This document shows, piece by piece, positions 34,314-41,552 of a DNA stretch of 64,000 bases. A program made the translations under genes and the position numbers. The stretch's first letter is position 1. Each line of letters opens with the position of its first letter. The notes beneath the pieces are model-generated. The model saw nothing but the letters and a program-made list of their open reading frames with translations, ran no database searches and had not been told where the DNA came from. The stretch is from Planococcus donghaensis (lineage in GTDB: Bacteria; Bacillota; Bacilli; Bacillales_A; Planococcaceae), in assembly GCF_001687665.2 (NCBI RefSeq), contig NZ_CP016543.2, positions 2,914,001 to 2,978,000 of the forward strand, in the 5' to 3' direction.

Positions 34314-36089
34314 TTATTCACCTGTTATAGTCTTAAAAGAATGGATTGCATGCAAAAATGCTTCTCCGTATTTTTCTAACTTATTAGCACCTACACCGTT
34401 CACTTCTAAAAATTCAATTTCATTTTGCGGTTTTCTTGCCACCATATCTTGTAAGGTTTTATCAGAAAAAATAACGAAAGGCGGAACACCTGCTTCATCT
34501 GCCAATCCTTTACGAATAACACGTAACTCTTCGAATAAGGGGTCGTTGGTAGCAATTTGCTTTGTTACTACTGCACCTTTTCTTAGTACTTGTCGTTTAC
34601 CTAACAAGACATCTCTTCCACCATCTGGAACGTAAATCGTCGGGAACGAGCCTTGTTCGACGGCTAGCAATTCTTGAGAAATCATAAATTCGATTAAATT
34701 TGACACTTCTTTTGAATTTTGATGCTTTAAAATGCCATAAGTCGAGAGTTTATCAAAACCAAAATCCAGCACTTTTTTATTGCGCGACCCTGTTAACACT
34801 TGAGCCGTCATAACTTTCCCAAATTTTTGCCCCATTCGAATCACACAAGATAGCACCATTTGGACATCTTTTGTGACATCTAAACTTTCTCGGTCATCCA
34901 AACAATTCCCGCAATGTCCACAAAGTTCAGCCGACGTATCTCCAAAATAGTGGATGATAAATTGCTGTAAGCAATTTTCAGTATGACAATAGTCCACCAT
35001 CCCTTGTAATTTCACAAGTTCTCCAGGGATTCGACTAGGATCTTGCGCTTGATCGATTAAAAATCGTTGCGTTTGAACATCTTGCGACGCATACAGTACA
35101 ATACATTCACTTGGCAAACCATCTCGTCCTGCACGTCCGGCTTCTTGATAATAGCTTTCCATGTTTTTTGGCACTTGGTAATGAATAACAAAGCGAATAT
35201 TCGATTTGTCGATACCCATACCAAATGCATTTGTCGCTACCATAACAGTAACTTCATCATTTAAAAAACGTTCTTGACCACTTTTTCTTTCATGATCCGA
35301 CATGCCTGCGTGGTACTTGGCCGCTTTAATGCCTTTTTTTATGAGCATCTCATAAACCGCATCTACTGTTTTGCGTGTAGCAGCATAAATTATACCGGCT
35401 TCTTTATCATTTTTTGCTACATACTCTTTTACAAATCGCTCTCGGTCTTGCCCTCGCACGACTGAAAAAGTTAAGTTTGCTCGTTCAAAACCGGTCATGA
35501 CAGTATGTTGTTCTTCTATATTCAAAATCCGACAAATATCTTCGCGAACTTGAGGAGTTGCTGTGGCAGTCAGCGCCAATACCGTCGGATTATTTGGAAA
35601 CAATTCCGTCATTCGGCTAATCAAACGGTAACTCGGACGGAAATCATGACCCCATTGTGAAATACAGTGAGCTTCATCAACCGCTATCAATGGAACATGA
35701 ACTCCTTGTAATTCGTTCAAGAACATTTCTGAATCCAATCGTTCCGGGGCAATGTAGAGCAATTTAATCGCTCCACGTTGAACGTCCATTAACGTTTCGC
35801 GGACTTCATCAAAATCGAGAGAACTATTTATATAAGCAGCCGGAATACCCGCTGCTAAAAGTGCATCCACTTGGTCTTTCATTAACGAAATCAAAGGAGA
35901 CACCACAATCGTGGTCCCTTCCATCACAAGCGCCGGAATTTGATAGCACATTGACTTGCCTCCACCTGTCGGCATGACACAAATTGAATTATGCCCTTCA
36001 AAAACTTGCGTAATGGCTTGCTCCTGACCGACCCGGAATGACTCATAGCCAAAGTGAGACTGTAGTAATTTTTTTGCGCTTTCCAACAA
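34314..36089 (-). CDS. recQ: ATP-dependent DNA helicase RecQ
   Basis: The 591-residue helicase has Walker A MPTGGGKS, DEAH, ALTATATPQ, and the helicase C part QEAGRAGRDGLPSECI. A RecQ zinc site (CHTENC followed by CGHCGNC) leads to the winged helix, and an HRDC domain covers about the last 80 residues. It unwinds DNA 3' to 5' in repair and recombination. Length matches the classical RecQ. Start: TTG 36089 with AGGAG 9 nt upstream. It is convergent with nothing here and stands alone between gltA and an SDR gene. Confidence 0.93.
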   Translation of the reverse strand: MLESAKKLLQSHFGYESFRVGQEQAITQVFEGHNSICVMPTGGGKSMCYQIPALVMEGTTIVVSPLISLMKDQVDALLAAGIPAAYINSSLDFDEVRETLMDVQRGAIKLLYIAPERLDSEMFLNELQGVHVPLIAVDEAHCISQWGHDFRPSYRLISRMTELFPNNPTVLALTATATPQVREDICRILNIEEQHTVMTGFERANLTFSVVRGQDRERFVKEYVAKNDKEAGIIYAATRKTVDAVYEMLIKKGIKAAKYHAGMSDHERKSGQERFLNDEVTVMVATNAFGMGIDKSNIRFVIHYQVPKNMESYYQEAGRAGRDGLPSECIVLYASQDVQTQRFLIDQAQDPSRIPGELVKLQGMVDYCHTENCLQQFIIHYFGDTSAELCGHCGNCLDDRESLDVTKDVQMVLSCVIRMGQKFGKVMTAQVLTGSRNKKVLDFGFDKLSTYGILKHQNSKEVSNLIEFMISQELLAVEQGSFPTIYVPDGGRDVLLGKRQVLRKGAVVTKQIATNDPLFEELRVIRKGLADEAGVPPFVIFSDKTLQDMVARKPQNEIEFLEVNGVGANKLEKYGEAFLHAIHSFKTITGE

Positions 36090-36189
36090 AATAGAACACT
36101 CCTAATACTCGTATCGTATGAGTTAGCTTACCACATTTCTATATCTTTTTCTGTGCCAAAAACTTGAGTAGAGCTTCTATAATTAGGGT

Positions 36190-36230
36190 CAAAAAAAATC
36201 GCCCTTCAAGGTTGCAGTTGAAGGACGTTT
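36190..36230 (-). terminator. terminator of the SDR gene
   Basis: CGCCCTTCAA (36200-36209) pairs with TTGAAGGACG (36218-36227) with one mismatch. A run of T follows on the minus strand. Confidence 0.75.
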
Positions 36231-36315
36231 CTTTTATTCCTATTTAGTTCAAGAAATACCCTGCGCTTTAGGAGTTATTTCACACTTAATCTGACTATCC
36301 TTTTAACTCTCTCTT

Positions 36316-37101
36316 TTAAATTTCCATATTCCACCGTTGCTCTTGTTCTTCTTTCATTTGTTCCGCTGTTTCATCTGGGAAAACAGTACGGAATTTATGT
36401 GTATCAAGAGGAATAACTTCTACCATCTTCTCAATCATTTCAACAGGATCATATTGATTTTCTAGAGCTTGATCCGCTTCGGCCATGTCTTCTTTGCGCG
36501 TAAAGTGAATAGCTTCGTCGTACCACTTCCATTTCGCCTCTGCACTACGATCATTAAACCCTGTTGCAAAAGCACCTGGATTAATCGTAGCTACCTGAAC
36601 ACCGTGGTCTTTTAATTCCTTTTGCATAGTAGCTGCAATTCCTTCTATGGCATGTTTAGTTGCGGTATAAGGTCCTACATAAGGGGTTGCTGTAACACCA
36701 GCCATCGAAGACATAAAAATAATCTTCCCTTTTCCTTTTTCCACAAATTTTCGTGCAGCAATTTGCGCAGTTTCCAAAGTGCTGAAGACATTCACTTCAA
36801 ACAACTCTCTGAAATTCGCCATTGGTACTTCTGCAAGAGGTCCACCTTCGTTCACTGCAGCGTTCGCTACGAAAACATCAAAATCATATTCAAGCATTTG
36901 TGCTAAATCTTGGGGATTTTTTATGTCCATTTTAAAAACTTCTAATTCTAGCCCTTTTGACGCCGCTTCCTCTCGTAAAGCTGTGACTTGTGGAGCTGTT
37001 TCAACCGGCGCGATTACTTTATGCCCTTTTTCCGCAAGGCCGAAAGCAGTTCCTTTCGCCAAACCACTTCCCGCACCTGTGATAAATACCGTCTTAGTCA
37101 T
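36316..37101 (-). CDS. short-chain dehydrogenase/reductase
   Basis: The protein (261 aa) is a classical SDR: cofactor motif TGAGSGLAKG near residue 8, NAA in the VANAAVNEGG block, catalytic Ser in FMSSMAG, and YTATK giving Tyr and Lys. The C-terminal INPGAF is followed by an unusual long tail (residues about 190-261) rich in Met, Glu and aromatic residues. It is probably NAD(P)H dependent; substrate unknown. AGGAAGG precedes ATG 37101. It has no neighbours in an operon. The family is broad, so function cannot be narrowed. Confidence 0.85.
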   Translation of the reverse strand: MTKTVFITGAGSGLAKGTAFGLAEKGHKVIAPVETAPQVTALREEAASKGLELEVFKMDIKNPQDLAQMLEYDFDVFVANAAVNEGGPLAEVPMANFRELFEVNVFSTLETAQIAARKFVEKGKGKIIFMSSMAGVTATPYVGPYTATKHAIEGIAATMQKELKDHGVQVATINPGAFATGFNDRSAEAKWKWYDEAIHFTRKEDMAEADQALENQYDPVEMIEKMVEVIPLDTHKFRTVFPDETAEQMKEEQEQRWNMEI

Positions 37102-37184
37102 CAAATCCATCCTTCCTAAGTTTGTTCTACTATGTTTTCTGTTTTCCCAGAAGAAGAGGAACTAAACACAAAGCACAATTAATC

Positions 37185-37220
37185 AAAAAAACCCCACTCT
37201 TTTAAAAGAGTGGGGTTTTT
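37185..37220 (-). terminator. terminator of the XRE regulator gene
   Basis: AAAAACCCCACTCTTTT (37187-37203) is self-complementary with AAAAGAGTGGGGTTTTT (37204-37220), and a T run lies on the minus strand. The loop is very small. Confidence 0.8.
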
Positions 37221-37238
37221 ATATCGGCCTTTTGACAA

Positions 37239-37595
37239 TTATGAAGTAGCTGCACCATAACTGCCCATACGGCGTTTAACTTGGATGAATGAAGCAGCCT
37301 CAGCAATCTCAGTTTGGTTTAGTGGCTGGTCATCTAGCATTAAATTGTAGTCATTTAAGAAACTAGTATTTTGAAGATCCACATTAATAGTCCGTTCGTC
37401 GCGATCCAACAAACTGTCGACCGAAATCTCAAAATAATCAGCAAGTCTTTCAAGATGTACTACAGAGACCTGTTTTTTCCCACTTTCATAAGCCCAAACC
37501 GTGCTTTTCGCAAAGCCGATTGCTTCTGCCAATTCTTCAGTAGATAGTCCTTTAGCTTCTCTTAAGTCCTTGATTCGTTTGCTTAACTGTTTCAT
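37239..37595 (-). CDS. XRE-family transcriptional regulator
   Basis: The 118-residue protein has a helix-turn-helix of the Cro/CI type at residues about 5-62 (RIKDLREAKGLSTEELAEAIGFAKSTVWAYESGKKQ), then a short C-terminal tail with QTEIAEAASFIQVKRRMGSY. The HTH closely fits the pattern of small Bacillus repressors. The tail may dimerise or bind a partner like the SinR type, though no SinI-type gene is near. It is monocistronic with a good terminator. A long AT-rich gap (37596-38159) separates it from the divergent transporter gene, so it could act there. Target unknown. Confidence 0.8.
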   Translation of the reverse strand: MKQLSKRIKDLREAKGLSTEELAEAIGFAKSTVWAYESGKKQVSVVHLERLADYFEISVDSLLDRDERTINVDLQNTSFLNDYNLMLDDQPLNQTEIAEAASFIQVKRRMGSYGAATS

Positions 37596-37812
37596 TTACA
37601 TTCCTGCTCCCTAAATAATATTCTAACTATTTTAAATATACTGCACTTTGAGTTTTTTCGCAATATATTTATGGTTATTATTTAAAAAAATTGTGAATAA
37701 TTAGTGAACAACAACTAAAGATTACTAAAAATGGTAATTTTATAGGTTATATTATTTACTTATTTTAACATTATGAAAATTATTTCAAATAACAGGTAAA
37801 TAGACACTTTAA

Positions 37813-37959
37813 AGCAAAAACCTATCCTTCAAACCAAAATCACTTTTTGTAAAACACTTCATATTTAATAAATTGAAAGCAAATATAGATTTAAAAGATG
37901 AAGAAACTGCCCGTAATGACTTTCTTCTATATAAACTAATTGCCAGTGAAATACCTTAA
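37813..37959 (+). pseudogene. possible fragment of a degraded coding sequence
   Basis: In this otherwise AT-rich gap one plus-strand frame is open for 48 codons after a stop and ends in TAA at 37957-37959. It reads like a protein C-terminus (NIDLKDEETARNDFLLYKLIASEIP). There is no ATG and no ribosome binding site in front. It may be the remnant of a gene; the parent family is unknown to me. A random open frame in AT-rich DNA is also possible. Confidence 0.3.
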
Positions 37960-38100
37960 ATCAGTAAATGATCCTCTACAAAAGAATAACAGAAAGCTTC
38001 CATATTCCGAATTTAATAATTATTTTAAAAAAACAAAAAGTAAAATTAAAAGACTAATAGAATTGAAAAAAAGCTATTTTTGTTGATTATAAAATTAATT

Positions 38101-38129
38101 TTGATTTTTTTAACCAAAAAAAGTATTAT
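38101..38129 (+). promoter_or_regulatory. sigma-A promoter of the POT transporter gene
   Basis: -35 TTGATT (38101-38106), exactly 17-nt A/T-rich spacer, -10 TATTAT (38124-38129). The start codon follows about 30 nt later. The remainder of the 37596-38159 gap holds only the possible gene fragment and AT-rich sequence. Confidence 0.7.
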
Positions 38130-38159
38130 GTTAGAATAAACAAATTGGAGGTTAGTACG

Positions 38160-39656
38160 ATGTCTGAAAAATATTCTCGTCAAGAGATTGTTAAAAGCGT
38201 TCCACAAAAAGGCTTTTTTGGTCATCCAAAAGGGTTGTTCACACTATTCTTCACTGAGTTCTGGGAACGGTTCTCTTATTACGGAATGAGAGCCATCCTC
38301 GTTTTCTATATGTATTATGAAATGTCTGAAGGTGGACTTGGTCTTGATCAGACGACAGCTTTATCGATCATGTCTATTTATGGATCACTGGTTTACATGT
38401 CTGGAATTATCGGTGGTTGGTTAGCCGACAGGATATTTGGTACTTCTAAAGCTGTATTTTACGGTGGAATACTTATTATGCTTGGGCATATTGCTCTAGC
38501 AATCCCTGGAAATCTTGCTTTATTCTTTGTTTCAATGGTCTTAATTGTACTGGGTACCGGTTTATTAAAACCGAACGTATCGAGTGTAGTTGGTGAAATT
38601 TATGCCGAAAACGATGACCGCCGTGATGCAGGCTTCAGTATTTTCTATATGGGGATTAACATGGGTGGTTTCTTAGCTCCTTTAATCGTTGGTACGGTCG
38701 GAATGAAGATCAGCTTCCACTTAGGTTTTAGTATTGCCGCTATTGGGATGTTCCTTGGTCTAGTAACCTTTGTTCTTACAAAGAAAAAAAATCTTGGCTT
38801 GGCAGGAACTGTTGTGCCAAACCCATTATTGCCTTCAGAACGTAAAGCAACGATTAAAACTTTCACTATTGTTGCGTTGGTAATTGCAGCAGCAATCGCA
38901 GTTGGGATTCCAACAGGGTTGTTAACATTTAATAGTTTTGTTGGGATTGTCGGGATTTTCGGTATCTTAATTCCAGTTTTGTACTTCACCGTCATGTATC
39001 GCAGCAAAAAAACAACAGATGTGGAACGCTCACATCTATTGGCTTATATTCCGCTATTCATCGCTTCAGTAATGTTCTGGGCGATTCAAGAGCAAGGTTC
39101 TACGATTCTTGCTGCATACGCAGATACGCGTACAAATCTTGAGTTTGCAGGAATCACCATTTCTCCTGCTTGGTTCCAATCATTAAATCCATTATTCATC
39201 ATCATGTTAGCACCAGTTTTTGCTTGGATGTGGGTTAAGCTCGGAAGCAAACAGCCTTCAATTCCGCAAAAGTTCTCTCTTGGATTGCTATTTGCCGGTT
39301 TATCTTTCTTAGTTATTTTGTTACCAGCTTATTTCGGAGGACCATCAGCATTGGTAAATCCACTTTGGCTCGTTCTTAGTTATTTCATCGTTGTATTAGG
39401 TGAACTCTGCCTATCTCCAGTTGGATTATCTGCAACAACAAAGCTGGCTCCTACTGCTTTCTCAGCTCAAACAATGAGCTTATGGTTCCTTTCTAACGCT
39501 GCCGCTCAAGCAATTAACGCGCAATTGGTTAAGTTCTACACAGTTGAAAACGAAATGATGTATTTCGGAATCATCGGTGGTGTATCAATCGTTCTAAGTA
39601 TTGCGTTGTTCGCCTTTGCACCACGCATTCAAAGCTTCATGAAAGGTGTTCGCTAA
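38160..39656 (+). CDS. POT-family proton-coupled di/tripeptide transporter
   Basis: The protein (498 aa) has the POT/PTR signature early: HPKGLFTLFFTEFWERFSYY, containing the ExxERF motif and the YYG that follows it. Twelve or more membrane helices and the FSIFYMGINMGGFLAPL block are typical of DtpT/YclF. It imports di- and tripeptides with protons. GGAGG lies 7 nt before ATG 38160; an in-frame TTG just upstream is part of that site. Single gene with a strong promoter in front and a very long hairpin behind. It may supply peptides as nutrients or osmolytes. Confidence 0.9.
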   Translation: MSEKYSRQEIVKSVPQKGFFGHPKGLFTLFFTEFWERFSYYGMRAILVFYMYYEMSEGGLGLDQTTALSIMSIYGSLVYMSGIIGGWLADRIFGTSKAVFYGGILIMLGHIALAIPGNLALFFVSMVLIVLGTGLLKPNVSSVVGEIYAENDDRRDAGFSIFYMGINMGGFLAPLIVGTVGMKISFHLGFSIAAIGMFLGLVTFVLTKKKNLGLAGTVVPNPLLPSERKATIKTFTIVALVIAAAIAVGIPTGLLTFNSFVGIVGIFGILIPVLYFTVMYRSKKTTDVERSHLLAYIPLFIASVMFWAIQEQGSTILAAYADTRTNLEFAGITISPAWFQSLNPLFIIMLAPVFAWMWVKLGSKQPSIPQKFSLGLLFAGLSFLVILLPAYFGGPSALVNPLWLVLSYFIVVLGELCLSPVGLSATTKLAPTAFSAQTMSLWFLSNAAAQAINAQLVKFYTVENEMMYFGIIGGVSIVLSIALFAFAPRIQSFMKGVR

Positions 39657-39666
39657 TAGTTAGAAG

Positions 39667-39719
39667 AGTAAAGACAAAACCCCGACAGTTTTTTAAACTG
39701 TCGGGGTTTTGTCTTTACT
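39667..39719 (+). terminator. exceptionally long perfect terminator after the POT gene
   Basis: Arms 39667-39691 and 39695-39719 are 25 nt each and fully complementary, with a TTT loop. CCCCGACAG/CTGTCGGGG forms the core. The outer part carries TTTTGTCTTTACTT, giving a T-rich exit. Confidence 0.85.
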
Positions 39720-39829
39720 TGAAAAAATCTTCTCATTTCATTTCGCATCATGCAGCTTCATTTAAAAAAACCGCTTACTCGTCAAGTGTGCTATAAAAAT
39801 ATGCCTCTTTAAAAGTTTCTTCTATAATA

Positions 39830-40471
39830 TTAGCCATTTGCTATAATCATTCCCATTTGACGGGCGAAAGCGATTGCTTGGTCTGTGGAGACGGTACATC
39901 CTTGAAGTTTGTCTATCGACACTTGAATACTTTCAAACGAATTGGTGCTAAGATCGATTCCATTAAGACTCGTTTGCGTAAAGTTAATCTCATTCATATC
40001 GCATAACCGGAATTCGCTACTCTTTAGTTCCATCTCATAAAAGTCTGCAAATCGCATAGCAGAAGAAACAAAGCTCACCGTATTACATAAAGTAAAACCA
40101 AAAGTGGCATAATTTAAAATACACTCTTCAAAAAGCGTATGGCGAATTCCTGCTTCGGCGAAATTTGCGCCCATCAATTTGGAGTTCCGGAATTCCGTTC
40201 GGTGGAAAACTGCACGACTCATGTCCATATTGGATAAATCACAATTTAGAAAAATTACGTCTACAAACTCGGAACGCGGCCAACTAGCTTCTACAAACTT
40301 AACGTTTTCAAATACAACTCTGTCGATATGTAGCGCTTCTTCTGTAGTAAAATCAATGGTTTCTTGGGAAATGCGGCAATTGCTTATGTAGTGATCATCT
40401 AACGCCTCAACAAAAGAGCGCGTCTCTAACTTTTTTGGGAGTATCGGTATTAACCTTTTCATTTTCTTCAT
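39830..40471 (-). CDS. pentapeptide-repeat protein
   Basis: The protein (213 aa) carries a run of pentapeptide repeats with F/L/M at the central position through residues about 50-180: FENVKFVEASWPRSEFVDVI, CDLSNMDMSRAVFHRTEFRN, KLMGANF. They build a right-handed quadrilateral beta helix. There is no signal peptide. Some such proteins mimic DNA to protect gyrase, but nothing here proves that. AGAGGAGAGG stands before ATG 40471; a further 14 codons upstream would overlap the previous terminator and are rejected. It lies downstream of the USP gene with that terminator in between. Confidence 0.8.
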   Translation of the reverse strand: MKKMKRLIPILPKKLETRSFVEALDDHYISNCRISQETIDFTTEEALHIDRVVFENVKFVEASWPRSEFVDVIFLNCDLSNMDMSRAVFHRTEFRNSKLMGANFAEAGIRHTLFEECILNYATFGFTLCNTVSFVSSAMRFADFYEMELKSSEFRLCDMNEINFTQTSLNGIDLSTNSFESIQVSIDKLQGCTVSTDQAIAFARQMGMIIANG

Positions 40472-40495
40472 TATATATCCTCTCCTCTTAAATAG

Positions 40496-40531
40496 ATAAA
40501 AGACTGCTTCCATGACGAAGCAGTCTTTTAT
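40496..40531 (-). terminator. terminator of the USP gene
   Basis: AAAGACTGCTTC (40499-40510) pairs with GAAGCAGTCTTT (40517-40528), 6-nt loop, and a T run on the minus strand. Confidence 0.8.
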
Positions 40532-40541
40532 TGTACTGTAT

Positions 40542-41231
40542 TTATTTTTTCACTAATTCTTTACCCAAACATTCATCAATAATTTCAGGCAATTCGATTC
40601 GATCTTCTGTTACTTCAACTTGGTATATTTTATTGTCGTGCATGAATTTAAAGATTCCGTTATCAAAATCGGTACCAATTTCTTTAAAGAAAATCCCTTC
40701 AAGCTGACAATTTTTCGATTGTGTAAAGTTGACCTTGTAGGTATCGCCGTCTTTCATCAAGTAACAGCGGACCCCTTTTTCAAATTCATCACCTTCAACG
40801 CCTTTAACTGTGCGCGCTACAGAAACAACGTGCAAGTCTACAAAAGGAATTTCACGAAGCAACAAGTTCAAGAACGAACCTTTGGTAATTTCTTCCCATC
40901 TACTTCTCGCAGTCTGCCCCATGACAATTTGCGTAATGTTGCAATCATGTGCAACATCTCCGATGACTTTTGCAGTCGGGCGCTTTTCATTATCACGAAC
41001 AATAAATTCCTCCGCACCATATTCTTCAGCAAGTTCTCTCCATCGTTCAATATATGAGGCTTTTTCAGCATCAAATTCATCAACAGGCCTCGAATCTACC
41101 GTTAAAATATACAACGGACAATCCAGCATAGTAGCAAGCTTATTACCCCGATTGATCAAACGTTCACCATTCGGTCCGTAAAAAACACATACCAAAATAC
41201 TTTCATCCATTCGTCCTCTGATTTTCTTCAT
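40542..41231 (-). CDS. stand-alone KdpD-like universal stress protein
   Basis: The 229-residue protein resembles the USP domain of the K+ sensor KdpD: ESILVCVFYGPNGERLINRG, then NITQIVMGQTARSRWEEITK and VDLHVVSVA. It lacks KdpD's N-terminal KdpD domain and its histidine kinase. A C-terminal extension of about 85 residues (FEKGVRCYLMKDGDTYKVNF onward) looks beta-rich and unfamiliar. In S. aureus the KdpD USP domain binds c-di-AMP, so a similar ligand is possible. AGGTGA stands before the ATG. It is divergent from the mrp operon next door, which may point to ion homeostasis. Function not established. Confidence 0.75.
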   Translation of the reverse strand: MKKIRGRMDESILVCVFYGPNGERLINRGNKLATMLDCPLYILTVDSRPVDEFDAEKASYIERWRELAEEYGAEEFIVRDNEKRPTAKVIGDVAHDCNITQIVMGQTARSRWEEITKGSFLNLLLREIPFVDLHVVSVARTVKGVEGDEFEKGVRCYLMKDGDTYKVNFTQSKNCQLEGIFFKEIGTDFDNGIFKFMHDNKIYQVEVTEDRIELPEIIDECLGKELVKK

Positions 41232-41552
41232 TTATGTTCACCTCACTGAAAATATGATCTATATACTGACATTCAAAACTATGAAATTATACTTCTTCCT
41301 ATAGAGAAAATCAAGTTCTGCAAGCTTCTTTTGGAATTATCATCCAGTCTTCACATTATAGATCTCCAGTCGCCATGAGCTGACAAATGAAAATCACACT
41401 GATTTCCTGTATAATTTAGATTGATTGCTTTACGAACTCCTTACTATAGTACAAGACGGGACAAGCGTAAACCTTTTGTCCTCATTATATACCCGCTTTG
41501 TGACTTTTACATTCAAACATACTTAACTAGTCTATTAACAGGAGGTTTTGCT
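41232..41552 (+). promoter_or_regulatory. mrp upstream region with candidate -10
   Basis: This 321-bp gap between the divergent USP and mrpA genes holds a TATAAT at 41410-41415, about 140 nt before the mrpA start. The -35 is weak. The long leader ends in GGAGG. No known riboswitch or hairpin terminator is seen. Confidence 0.4.

Noticed and set aside
41421..41552. 44-codon extension of mrpA
   Set aside because: GGAGG 7 nt before GTG 41553 and the usual MrpA length of about 800 residues support the later start.
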